A model generated the notes under the pieces. It searched no databases and was not told the origin of the DNA. It saw only the letters and a list, made by a program, of their open reading frames with translations. Shown here piece after piece: positions 14,875-21,739 of a DNA stretch of 34,257 nt (position 1 is its first letter; every line of letters begins with the position of its first letter). A program made the position numbers and the translations under genes. The DNA is from UBA9630 sp043725085 (GTDB taxonomy: Bacteria > Patescibacteriota > Minisyncoccia > Moranbacterales > UBA2206): NCBI GenBank assembly GCA_043725085.1, contig JAYSLY010000032.1:1-34257 (forward strand), in the 5' to 3' direction.

Positions 14875-16128
14875 ATGCACGAATTAATCATTTCAATTAA
14901 ACTCGCTTTCAAAAATCTTCATTCCAATTTGGGACGAACAATTTTGACTTTGGTTGGAGTTGTCATTGGAGTGATTGCCGTGATTTTGGTTAGTTCGCTT
15001 GGGCAAGGAGTGAAAGGCTACATTTTGAGTCAAGTCGGAGCTTTTGGCACGGATTTGATTCAGATTGAAGTCAAAGTTCCCGCTACCGGAAAAGCTTCTA
15101 CGCAAAATGCCGTGGGACAAGCGACAGGAATTCAAATCACCACCATGACAATTGACGATGCCAAAGAAATCGGAAAAATTCCCAATATCGCGGCCTATGC
15201 GCCGGGAACGATGACTCAGGAACTGACGAGCTATCAAAACACCAACAAACTTAGTTTTTTGTTTGGCGTCGGGGCGCAATATGCACAGATCGACCAAAAC
15301 ACTAAATTGACAGAGGGAAATTTTTTCTCTGAGAGTGATGACGCCAGTTTGGCGCAGGTGGCGGTGATTGGCAGCGGTGTGCAGAGTAGTTTTTTTGGCC
15401 AAGACGATCCGTTGGGAAAAAGCATTAAAATCAAAGGTCAAAACTATAAGGTGATTGGCGTGGCCGCGCCGCGCGGAGCGGTAGCCGGATTTAATTATGA
15501 CGATATTATCTATATTCCAGTGCAAACAATGCAAAAAAAACTGCTTGGCATTGATTATGTGCGTTTCATTATGGTCAAGGTGCGGGATGAAAAAATGATT
15601 GATTTGACGGCGGCAAATTTGACCGATGAGATGCGACGTTTGCACAAAATTACTGATCCAAATAAAGATGATTTCGGTGTGACGTCTATCAAAGAAGCCC
15701 AAGCCACAATCGAAAAAGTTTTTTCCACCATCAACATTTTGCTTTTGGCGCTCACTTCCATATCGCTAGTGGTGGGCGGCGTGGGAATTATGAATGTCAT
15801 GTATGTGGCGGTGGTTGAGCGAACTTTTGAGATTGGTCTGCGAAAAGCGGTCGGTGCAAGACCGGCAAATATTTTGCGTCAATTTCTTTGGGAAGCGATT
15901 TTCATCACATTTTTTGGCGGAATAGCGGGAATTATTCTGGGCTATCTGATTTTGCTCGTTTTATCCTATATAATTTCAGCATTTGGTTTCCCCATCAGAT
16001 TTGGCCTTAGCGCGAGTGCAATTAGTCTCGCCGTTGGTTTTTCTGTGGCAACCGGCGTAATTTTTGGATATTATCCTGCCCGCACGGCTTCGCGCTTAAG
16101 TCCGATGGAAGCATTAAGGAAGGATTGA
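14875..16128 (+). CDS. MacB/FtsX-fold ABC transporter permease (second)
   Basis: This 417-residue permease is a paralogue of the gene before it. Both share the N-terminal helix (NLGRTILTLVGVVIGVIAV), the extracytoplasmic domain with matching VIGVAAPRGAVAGF and VVGVLSARGSVGFS stretches, the FEIGLRKAVGARPANI coupling loop and the SPMEALR ending. Two similar permeases in tandem suggest an asymmetric dimer, unlike E. coli MacB, where one fused polypeptide forms a homodimer. The start is 11 bases after the previous stop, and an intrinsic terminator closes the operon. Confidence 0.9.
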   Translation: MHELIISIKLAFKNLHSNLGRTILTLVGVVIGVIAVILVSSLGQGVKGYILSQVGAFGTDLIQIEVKVPATGKASTQNAVGQATGIQITTMTIDDAKEIGKIPNIAAYAPGTMTQELTSYQNTNKLSFLFGVGAQYAQIDQNTKLTEGNFFSESDDASLAQVAVIGSGVQSSFFGQDDPLGKSIKIKGQNYKVIGVAAPRGAVAGFNYDDIIYIPVQTMQKKLLGIDYVRFIMVKVRDEKMIDLTAANLTDEMRRLHKITDPNKDDFGVTSIKEAQATIEKVFSTINILLLALTSISLVVGGVGIMNVMYVAVVERTFEIGLRKAVGARPANILRQFLWEAIFITFFGGIAGIILGYLILLVLSYIISAFGFPIRFGLSASAISLAVGFSVATGVIFGYYPARTASRLSPMEALRKD

Positions 16129-16155
16129 GGCTCAAAAAATTACACAATAAAACCC

Positions 16156-16184
16156 AAAAAGCGCAAGTTGTAGCGCTTTTTTGT
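16156..16184 (+). terminator. Intrinsic terminator of the exporter operon
   Basis: AAAAAGCGC (16156-16164) pairs perfectly with GCGCTTTTT (16173-16181) around an 8-base loop, and the 3' arm runs into a T tract. It lies about 30 bases after the second permease. Confidence 0.85.
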
Positions 16185-16312
16185 TTGTGGTAGACTTTTA
16201 GGCAAGGAATCTAAGTAAGTATATTGTAAATCGACTACGCTAACCTCCTTTACTAAAGCTATGAAAGGCCAGAGAGCTATGGTGGATCGAGGGGCTTATG
16301 TCACGTTGAAAT
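16185..16312 (+). other. Possible long 5' leader of the membrane-protein gene
   Basis: About 130 bases between the terminator and the ATG at 16313 contain a possible extended -10 (TGGTAGACT, -10 at 16191-16196), the direct repeat AGCTATG at 16257 and 16275, and a CCTTT/AAAGG hairpin between 16247 and 16268. The composition is richer in G and C than most spacers here. I cannot match it to a known riboswitch. Confidence 0.25.
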
Positions 16313-16774
16313 ATGGAAAATAATGAAGAAAATAAAATTCAGGATGCGCAAGTTATTTCTGATGTAGCAACCGAAGATGCGCAGGAAGAAAAATCCGCAG
16401 ACAACGTTTTGGCTGCTTCTAATAATTTCAAAGAAGAAAATTTCCCCCTCAAAAAAGAGCCGAGCTTCAAGTCGCATCTGGCGATGATTTTTCTTTTGGG
16501 ATTTCTAATCGGCATCGCAGTTAAGACTGAAGCGTTGAAAAAAGTTACCATTGGCTATAATGACTATCTGATGAAGATAAAATCACAAAGCTATAATATC
16601 AATGACATTCAAACAAAACTGCAGCAGCAAGCACAGGAGGCAGCTCAAATTCAAGGTGGAGACACTAATTCGGGGAGTGTTCCTGATTCGACAGTTATTC
16701 CCGATCAAGGAACCGCCAGCAGTCCAAGTGGTGATAATAATTCGGGAAGCGCAACCAATCAAGTGCAAAATTAA
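16313..16774 (+). CDS. Single-pass membrane protein with low-complexity tail (unknown)
   Basis: This 153-residue protein has an acidic, disordered cytoplasmic N-terminus (1-50), one membrane helix (about 55-70, HLAMIFLLGFLIGIAV), a short helical part and a glutamine-rich stretch around 102-114, then an S/G/N/D/P-rich extracellular tail. It has no conserved domain that I recognise. It lies 25-30 bases before the thioredoxin-fold gene, whose product also has an acidic N-terminus and one membrane helix of similar style, so the two may form a membrane pair. A role in anchoring or presenting the partner is only a guess. Confidence 0.7.
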   Translation: MENNEENKIQDAQVISDVATEDAQEEKSADNVLAASNNFKEENFPLKKEPSFKSHLAMIFLLGFLIGIAVKTEALKKVTIGYNDYLMKIKSQSYNINDIQTKLQQQAQEAAQIQGGDTNSGSVPDSTVIPDQGTASSPSGDNNSGSATNQVQN

Positions 16775-16805
16775 TTTTTTTTAAACATAATTAAATCCGG
16801 TGGAT

Positions 16806-17894
16806 ATGGAAAAAATTTCGCCGGGTAAATCTAATTCTATGGAAGAAGACATGCAAAAGGAGAAGGCAGTTGAGGATGAGGTCACGCAGAAGAAAAAGAT
16901 GCAAAATTTGATTTCAATCGCGATTTTGCTTTTAGGAATGTTTCTTGGCAGCCTTTTTATCGACAGCGCACAGCTTATTCAAAGGAGTGGTTTTTCGGCC
17001 AAAAATCTGGCTAAGTCTGACATCTTTGAGGCGAACGGAAAAACCTGGGTGGCGTATAGCGAACCAGCTGTGACAGTTTCGGTGATTAGTGATAGTGGTT
17101 GTGATAAATGTAACGTCGATGACGTTTTGGTTTGGATGCGCCGCATTGTGCCGACTGTTTCCACGGAAAAAGTGGAATACAATTCAGACGCGGGAAAAAA
17201 TTTGATTGATAAATTCGGTCTCAAAACTTTACCGGCTTTTGTTTTTGATGGCGCCGTAACAAAAACAGATTTTTATACTCAAGCCAAAACACTTTTTGAT
17301 GAAAAAGACAATCAATTTTCTTTGCGCACGCAAGATATTGGTATTCCTGTGGGAAAATATCTGGTAACCCCGGGAATTAATGCTGGCGACGCACTGGCAG
17401 GAGCGGCAGACGCAAAAGTCAAAGTAGTAGTTTTTTCTGATTTCCAATGCCCATATTGCAAAATTTTTCACAAAGCCTTGGACGATGCAATCAAAAATTA
17501 TGGCGACAAGGTGCAATTTGACTATAAATTCTTGCCATTGACTGATGTCCATCCGCAAGCAGGCAGTGCCGCTCTCGCTGCAACTTGCGCTTTAGAGCAA
17601 GGGAAATTTTGGGAATATGCTGATAAACTCTATGCCGATCAAACGGTCTGGGGAGGGATGAAAGATACGAATAAATTCAAGGAATATGCGAGAAATCTGA
17701 AACTCGACGTCGCCAAATTCAATCAATGTTTGGATAGCAAAAAATATCAAAACATGCTCGACGATGACAAAAAAGAGGCCGATAGTTTCGGAATTTCCGG
17801 AACACCGGGCGTGTTTGTTGATGATCAATTTCAAGAGGGCGCAGTTTCCTATGATCAGCTAAAAGCTGCGATTGATGGGGAATTGGCGAAATAA
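16806..17894 (+). CDS. Membrane-anchored DsbA-like protein with two thioredoxin-fold domains
   Basis: This protein probably makes or shuffles disulfides in proteins outside the membrane. After a charged N-terminus comes one membrane helix (about residues 36-52). A first thioredoxin-like domain (about 85-165) has the motif CDKC (C99, C102) and a LPAF cis-proline region. A second, DsbA/DSBA-oxidoreductase domain (about 185-362) has FSDFQCPYCK with C215 and C218 and GISGTPGVFV with the cis-proline. Patescibacterial and actinobacterial DsbA-like proteins with an FQCPYC motif are common; the extra N-terminal CxxC domain is less usual and could relay electrons. I chose the ATG at 16806; a GTG at 16800 is possible. 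An intrinsic terminator follows. Confidence 0.85.
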   Translation: MEKISPGKSNSMEEDMQKEKAVEDEVTQKKKMQNLISIAILLLGMFLGSLFIDSAQLIQRSGFSAKNLAKSDIFEANGKTWVAYSEPAVTVSVISDSGCDKCNVDDVLVWMRRIVPTVSTEKVEYNSDAGKNLIDKFGLKTLPAFVFDGAVTKTDFYTQAKTLFDEKDNQFSLRTQDIGIPVGKYLVTPGINAGDALAGAADAKVKVVVFSDFQCPYCKIFHKALDDAIKNYGDKVQFDYKFLPLTDVHPQAGSAALAATCALEQGKFWEYADKLYADQTVWGGMKDTNKFKEYARNLKLDVAKFNQCLDSKKYQNMLDDDKKEADSFGISGTPGVFVDDQFQEGAVSYDQLKAAIDGELAK

Positions 17895-17920
17895 TTCAAC
17901 AAAAAATAGTCTTTTTTAAA

Positions 17921-17949
17921 ACTTCTCGGATTTCCCGGGGAGTTTTTTT
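17921..17949 (+). terminator. Intrinsic terminator after the DsbA-like gene
   Basis: ACTTCTCGG (17921-17929) pairs with CCGGGGAGT (17935-17943), including two G-T pairs, around a 5-base loop, and is followed by TTTTTTT. Confidence 0.8.
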
Positions 17950-17963
17950 GTTTTCTTGATTTG

Positions 17964-17972
17964 TGCTATACT
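17964..17972 (+). promoter_or_regulatory. Extended -10 promoter of the pyruvate:ferredoxin oxidoreductase operon
   Basis: TGCTATACT is an extended -10 (hexamer 17967-17972) with no good -35 at the usual distance. Transcription would start near 17979, so an ATG at 17980 would be leaderless while the ATG at 18001 would have a leader of about 20 nt. Confidence 0.45.
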
Positions 17973-18000
17973 TAATTCTATGAAATATCACAAAGACACA

Positions 18001-18549
18001 ATGGAAATTATTTTTTTCGCGCGGGGCGGGCAAGGGGCAAAAACCGCGGCGGAAATTATTGCTCAAGCGGCCGTGGCCGAAGGGAATTTTGTGCAGACTT
18101 TTCCCAACTTTGGTCCGGAGCGAAGCGGCGCCCCGACCAAAACCTATTTGCGTATTTCCAATAATGTGATTCGCACCAAAGAGCCGGTTACGGATCCGGA
18201 TGTGGTGGTGGTTTTGGATGATACCTTACTTTCCAGCCAAAAAGTGACGGAAGGTTTGGATAAAAATGAAGCGTTGATTATTAATTCAAAAAAGCACCCG
18301 CACGAAATCAGGGACATCATTCGGTTTGACGGAAAAATTCACGCGGTGGACGCCAACGGAATCTCGATGGCGATTGTCGGTCAGCCCAGGCCAAATACAG
18401 TGATTTTAGGAAAAATTATCAAAGTGACGGAAATTGTGAAATTGGAAAGTGTTTTGGAAGAATTTCGCAAGATCTTCGAAGAAAAAAATGGCAAAGAGAA
18501 TTGTGAGAAGAATATTTTAGCAATCGAGAAGGCGTATGATGCAATATAA
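18001..18549 (+). CDS. porG: Pyruvate (2-oxoacid):ferredoxin oxidoreductase, gamma subunit
   Basis: This is the gamma subunit of the four-subunit enzyme that oxidises pyruvate or another 2-oxoacid to the acyl-CoA, passing electrons to ferredoxin. MEIIFFARGGQGAKTA is the typical start, with the RGGQG loop at 8-12, and FPNFGPERSGAPTKTYLRIS is the equally typical following stretch. From 18001 it has 182 residues, normal for the family. An in-frame ATG at 17980 would add seven residues. It leads the operon gamma-delta-alpha-(coiled coil)-beta. Which 2-oxoacid is used cannot be settled from this subunit; pyruvate is the default. Confidence 0.9.
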   Translation: MEIIFFARGGQGAKTAAEIIAQAAVAEGNFVQTFPNFGPERSGAPTKTYLRISNNVIRTKEPVTDPDVVVVLDDTLLSSQKVTEGLDKNEALIINSKKHPHEIRDIIRFDGKIHAVDANGISMAIVGQPRPNTVILGKIIKVTEIVKLESVLEEFRKIFEEKNGKENCEKNILAIEKAYDAI

Positions 18550-18550
18550 A

Positions 18551-18677
18551 TAACCAAAAACCAAGAGACAAGATACAAACAAATCTCAAAATTCAAATAA
18601 TCAAAATATTAAAAATAGTTTGGTTATTAAAAATTTAGCGATTGAGTATTGTTTGGATGTTGTTTCTTGTATCTTGT
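18551..18677. repeat. A/T-rich spacer element with inverted repeats between porG and porD
   Basis: ACAAGATACAA (18568-18578) is repeated inverted as TTGTATCTTGT (18667-18677), and TAACCAAA (18551-18558) pairs with TTTGGTTA (18619-18626). Between them runs a TTTGAATTTTGAG-like A/T-rich stretch (on the minus strand). The heptamer ATACAAG in its arms is the same unit as the tandem repeat inside porA. It looks like a small mobile or slippage-derived element. Confidence 0.6.
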
Positions 18678-18682
18678 AACTT

Positions 18683-19018
18683 ATGGAAGTCGGCGCAATT
18701 ATAAAACATGATCTCAAAAAAGCTCCCAAGACCGGCTCTTGGCGCTATATGAAGCCGGAAGTGGACCGCGAAAAGTGCATTGGTTGCGCGACGTGTTTGC
18801 CGTTTTGTCCGGATGCTTGTATTGAAATGGTTGAGTGTAATAAAGAACAAGAGAAAAAGGCGAAATTACCCGCCCGCATCGCTACGCCAGCCCACACGAC
18901 TAGCGTCAGCATGCCTGGCGGGCGAAGCGTTGCGGGCGTGGATTTTGAATGGTGTAAGGGCTGTGGTGTTTGCGCGCAGGTTTGTCCGGTTAAGGCGATC
19001 TTAATGAAAAAAAATTAG
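18683..19018 (+). CDS. porD: Pyruvate:ferredoxin oxidoreductase, delta (ferredoxin-like) subunit, with in-frame repeat
   Basis: This subunit carries two [4Fe-4S] clusters that move electrons from the catalytic core to ferredoxin. The cluster motifs are CIGCATCLPFC (C32, C35, C38, C42) and CKGCGVCAQVC (C91, C94, C97, C101), each followed by a proline or CP context typical of 8Fe ferredoxins. Typical delta subunits have a shorter link between the motifs. Here about 24 extra residues (roughly 62-85) are encoded by a G/C-rich palindrome inserted in frame, described separately. The frame and all eight cysteines are intact, so the protein is probably functional. It starts six bases after the inverted-repeat spacer and is followed after three bases by porA. 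Confidence 0.92.
   Translation: MEVGAIIKHDLKKAPKTGSWRYMKPEVDREKCIGCATCLPFCPDACIEMVECNKEQEKKAKLPARIATPAHTTSVSMPGGRSVAGVDFEWCKGCGVCAQVCPVKAILMKKN
18871..18938. repeat. In-frame palindromic element inside porD
   Basis: The arm at 18871-18892 (starting CGCCCGCATCGCTACGCC) is matched, inverted with few mismatches, by the arm at 18916-18938 (ending GAAGCGTTGCGGGCG). The 68-base element is far richer in G and C than the surrounding gene and is translated as an extra loop between the two ferredoxin motifs. Confidence 0.75.
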
Positions 19019-19021
19019 TCT

Positions 19022-20167
19022 ATGAAAAACGAAAAGAAAAAACTAGCCCTGACCGGTGGCTATGCTGCGGCTTATGCTTTGAAACAAATTGCGCCGGATG
19101 TGATGCCGATCTATCCAATCACGCCGCAAACGCCGATTATTGAAACCTATGCCAAGTTTGTGGCGGATGGTGAAGTGGGGACGGAAATGATTGAAGTGGA
19201 ATCGGAACATAGCGCGATGAGTGCGGCGATTGGCGCGTCAGCCGCTGGAGCGCGCACTGTGACAGCGACCAGTTCGCAAGGCTTGGCCTATATGCATGAG
19301 ATGCTCTATATCGCTTCAGGCATGCGCCTTCCAATTCTCATGGTTGTGGTGGCGCGAGCGCTCAGCGCTCCCTTGAGCATTCATGGTGATCATTCAGATG
19401 TGATGGGAAGCCGCGACTCCGGCTGGGTGCAAATTTTTTGTGAAAATCCACAAGAAGTCTATGATAAAACAATTATCGGAATGAAACTCGCCGAACGTGT
19501 CGGCTTACCGGTAATGGTAATTATGGACGGTTTTAATACTTCACACTCGGTGGAGAATTTGGAAATTTTGGACGAGAAACTTGTCAAAAAATTTGTCGGA
19601 GCATATCAGCCAGAACATTCGCTACTGGACATTGAAAACCCAGTAACTTATGGTCCGGTGGCTCTCCAGGAATCATATTTTGAATTCAAGATTGATCAAG
19701 AGGAAGCGATGGGAAAAGTGACGGAAGAATATGAAAATATCGCAAAAGAATTTGAAAAAATTAGCAAAAGAAAATATTCGCTATTTGAAGAATACCAAAC
19801 CGAAGATGCGAAGAGTATTTTGATATTGCTCGGATCAGTGGCTGGAACAGCCAAGGATGCGGTTGATGAGTTGCAAAAAAAAGGCGAAAAAGTCGGGCTG
19901 ATTAAGATGGAATTATTCCGTCCTTTTCCATTTGCACAAATTGCCAAGGCGTTGAAAAATGCTAAAGAAATAATCGTAATGGATCGTGCGCAGTCAATCG
20001 GATCGCATCCACCGCTTTATACTGAAATCGTTAATTCTCTATACAAGATACAAGATACAAGATACAAGATACAAAGCATAATTTACGGCTTGGGTGGGCG
20101 AGATGTGTTCAAAAAACAGATTGAAAATATTTTGGAAGGGAACTTTAGAAATAATTACTTAACTTAA
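19022..20167 (+). CDS. porA: Pyruvate:ferredoxin oxidoreductase, alpha subunit
   Basis: This is the alpha subunit of the 2-oxoacid oxidoreductase; it contributes the pyrimidine part of the thiamine diphosphate site and substrate contacts. LTGGYAAAYALKQ and YPITPQTPIIE (about residues 9-47) are the family hallmarks, followed by EVESEHSAMSAAIGASAAGAR and the TSSQGLAYMHE loop. The transketolase C-domain is seen at about 260-330, and GLGGRDVF near the end is the conserved C-terminal motif. At 381 residues it is of normal length. A 7-bp tandem repeat at 20041-20075 encodes YKIQDTR-type heptapeptide periodicity just before GLGGRD; a change of one repeat unit would throw the last 30 or so residues out of frame. 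Confidence 0.93.
   Translation: MKNEKKKLALTGGYAAAYALKQIAPDVMPIYPITPQTPIIETYAKFVADGEVGTEMIEVESEHSAMSAAIGASAAGARTVTATSSQGLAYMHEMLYIASGMRLPILMVVVARALSAPLSIHGDHSDVMGSRDSGWVQIFCENPQEVYDKTIIGMKLAERVGLPVMVIMDGFNTSHSVENLEILDEKLVKKFVGAYQPEHSLLDIENPVTYGPVALQESYFEFKIDQEEAMGKVTEEYENIAKEFEKISKRKYSLFEEYQTEDAKSILILLGSVAGTAKDAVDELQKKGEKVGLIKMELFRPFPFAQIAKALKNAKEIIVMDRAQSIGSHPPLYTEIVNSLYKIQDTRYKIQSIIYGLGGRDVFKKQIENILEGNFRNNYLT
20041..20075 (+). repeat. 7-bp tandem repeat (ATACAAG) x5 inside porA
   Basis: Four copies of ATACAAG and a fifth ending in A (ATACAAA) lie back to back in the coding sequence at about residues 340-351. Because 7 is not a multiple of 3, gain or loss of one unit shifts the frame; three units would keep it. 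Confidence 0.9.
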
Positions 20168-20173
20168 AAATAT

Positions 20174-20380
20174 ATGAAAAAACAAGAAATGAGTATTGAT
20201 GAGTTGGCAGCAATGATCAATAAAAGCTTCAATCATGTTGAGGAACGACTTGATCGGTTAGAACAAGGGCAAAAAGAGATCAAACAAGAATTGACATTTT
20301 CAGTGCGTAAATTTGAAGTGACTGATTTAACAAGCAGAGTAGAGAAGTTGGAATATGATATGGCAAAAATGTCAAAATAA
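20174..20380 (+). CDS. Small coiled-coil protein between porA and porB (unknown)
   Basis: This 68-residue protein is almost entirely predicted helix with heptad-like hydrophobic spacing (IDELAAMINKSF, VEERLDRLEQ, LTSRVEKLEYDMAKM), as in a short coiled coil. I do not recognise a named family, but small proteins of the pattern 'first-helix then LDRLE/VEKLE repeats' are frequent in Patescibacteria. It lies six bases after porA and four bases before the porB ATG, so it is translated with the enzyme. It may be an accessory or assembly factor, or simply an insertion into the operon that did no harm. Confidence 0.7.
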   Translation: MKKQEMSIDELAAMINKSFNHVEERLDRLEQGQKEIKQELTFSVRKFEVTDLTSRVEKLEYDMAKMSK

Positions 20381-20384
20381 ATCC

Positions 20385-21287
20385 ATGAATAAAGACTTAG
20401 CAAAAAATTTTGCTCCCGGTCACTCAGCATGCGCCGGTTGCGCGTTTCCATCGATTGTGCGGACGATTTTAGGGCAGACATCAACGCCGGTGGTGATTTC
20501 CAATGCGACGGGATGCCTTGAAGTGACTTCCACCATCTATCCCTACACCGCCTGGAACGTGCCTTATATTCACAGCGCTTTTGAAAACGCGGCGGCCACA
20601 ATTTCCGGAGTGGAAAAAGCCTATGAAGCTTTACGCAAAAAAGGCAGAATAAAAAAGAAAATTAAGTTTGTCGCTTTTGGTGGAGACGGCGGAACATATG
20701 ATATCGGCTTGCAAGCTTTGTCCGGCGCATTGGAACGCGGACATAATTTTCTCTATGTTGTCTATGACAACGGCGGGTATATGAACACGGGTAATCAAAG
20801 ATCTTCGGCGACGCCCTATGGCGCAGGAACAGAAACGACACCGGTGGGGAAAGTTTCTTTTGGAAAAGTGGAGCTGCGCAAAAATCTGATGGGCATTGTT
20901 GCGGCGCATAATATTTCCTATGCCGCGCAAGCCAACATTGCGAACCTCGCCGATCTCAAAATGAAAGCCAAAAAAGCGTTGGCGGTCGAAGGACCAAGTT
21001 TTCTCACCGTTTTTTCACCTTGCACAAACAACTGGAAATTTCCCACCTCGCAGTATGTGGCAATTGCCAAGCTCGCGACCGAAACCAATTTTTGGCCGCT
21101 CTATGAAATCGAAAATGGAAAATACAAACTGAATTGGGAGCCAAAAACCCTAAAACCGGTGAGCGAATTTTTGAAAACCCAAGGACGCTTCAAACATTTA
21201 TTTGCTGAAAAAAACAAGCCGGTTTTGGAGCGAATCCAAAAACTAGTCAACGACGAATTCGCCAGATTGGCTGGTTTGAGTGAATGA
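20385..21287 (+). CDS. porB: Pyruvate:ferredoxin oxidoreductase, beta subunit
   Basis: This subunit binds the diphosphate part of thiamine diphosphate and one [4Fe-4S] cluster. From the ATG at 20385 the product has 300 residues. GHSACAGCAFP gives C16 and C19, ATGCLEV gives C44 and FSPCTNNW gives C213, the four cluster ligands. The thiamine-diphosphate motif is GGDGGTYDIG (99-108) ending in DNGGYMNTG (128-136). All key residues are present. The open frame extends upstream to 20355 but would overlap the coiled-coil gene, and family N-termini favour 20385. The subunit ends five bases before the alkyltransferase ATG, so the two may be translated together. Confidence 0.93.
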   Translation: MNKDLAKNFAPGHSACAGCAFPSIVRTILGQTSTPVVISNATGCLEVTSTIYPYTAWNVPYIHSAFENAAATISGVEKAYEALRKKGRIKKKIKFVAFGGDGGTYDIGLQALSGALERGHNFLYVVYDNGGYMNTGNQRSSATPYGAGTETTPVGKVSFGKVELRKNLMGIVAAHNISYAAQANIANLADLKMKAKKALAVEGPSFLTVFSPCTNNWKFPTSQYVAIAKLATETNFWPLYEIENGKYKLNWEPKTLKPVSEFLKTQGRFKHLFAEKNKPVLERIQKLVNDEFARLAGLSE

Positions 21288-21291
21288 TGGA

Positions 21292-21624
21292 ATGAAAAAA
21301 CTTTTTGCAAAAAATCCAAAATCTTTTTCCGATTTGGTGTATCAAAAAACCAAACTGGTTCCGCGTGGGCGAGTGACGACATATGGACAAATTGCTAAGG
21401 CGATCGGAAAGCCAAGAGCGGCGCGGGCGGTGGGTAACGCGCTAAATCGCAATCCATATGCTCCGGTTGTTCCGTGTCACCGAGTGGTGAGATCTGATGG
21501 CCGGATCGGCGGTTTTGCCGGTGGGCCAAAAGCCAAGGCTGGACTTTTACGCAAAGATGGAGTAAAAGTAAAAGACGGCAAAGTGGTAGATTTTGAGAAG
21601 AGGTTGTTTGATTTTAAAGATTAA
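21292..21624 (+). CDS. Methylated-DNA-protein cysteine methyltransferase domain (Ogt/alkyltransferase family)
   Basis: This is the DNA-binding and active-site domain of O6-alkylguanine-DNA alkyltransferases. From the ATG at 21292 it has 110 residues. VPRGRVTTYGQIAKAIGKP is the helix-turn-helix start, RAVGNALNRNP carries the arginine finger and PCHRVV holds the acceptor cysteine C62, so it is not a cysteine-lacking ATL protein. The usual N-terminal domain is absent, as in many short homologues. It could be a true repair enzyme or a short relative that flags damage for excision repair. A GTG at 21280 would start it inside porB; I prefer the ATG. Confidence 0.85.
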   Translation: MKKLFAKNPKSFSDLVYQKTKLVPRGRVTTYGQIAKAIGKPRAARAVGNALNRNPYAPVVPCHRVVRSDGRIGGFAGGPKAKAGLLRKDGVKVKDGKVVDFEKRLFDFKD

Positions 21625-21634
21625 TAGCGGGCCC

Positions 21635-21732
21635 CAAAGCGGACAGTCCGCTGGTCGGCGTTGATTATAATTTTCCTTTAGGACCGTAAAGCTTACCCCG
21701 TTTTTGTTATTGCTAGCGGACTGTCCGCTTTG
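21635..21732. repeat. MITE-like element with perfect 18-bp terminal inverted repeats
   Basis: CAAAGCGGACAGTCCGCT (21635-21652) returns as its exact reverse complement at 21715-21732. Each arm also contains the palindrome GCGGACAGTCCGC, so each can fold alone. The 62-base centre has no gene. The element fills the whole gap between the alkyltransferase gene and rlmN and ends seven bases before the rlmN ATG. Confidence 0.85.
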
Positions 21733-21739
21733 AAAATAC

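Noticed and set aside
14893..15702. Minus-strand open frame of about 269 codons opposite the second permease
   Set aside because: It mirrors the coding strand of a clear MacB-type permease, has a histidine- and asparagine-rich translation typical of antisense frames, and has no ribosome-binding site or known motif.
20041..20075. Repeat array resembling a CRISPR fragment
   Set aside because: The 7-bp units are contiguous without spacers and lie inside porA; no cas genes are present in the window.
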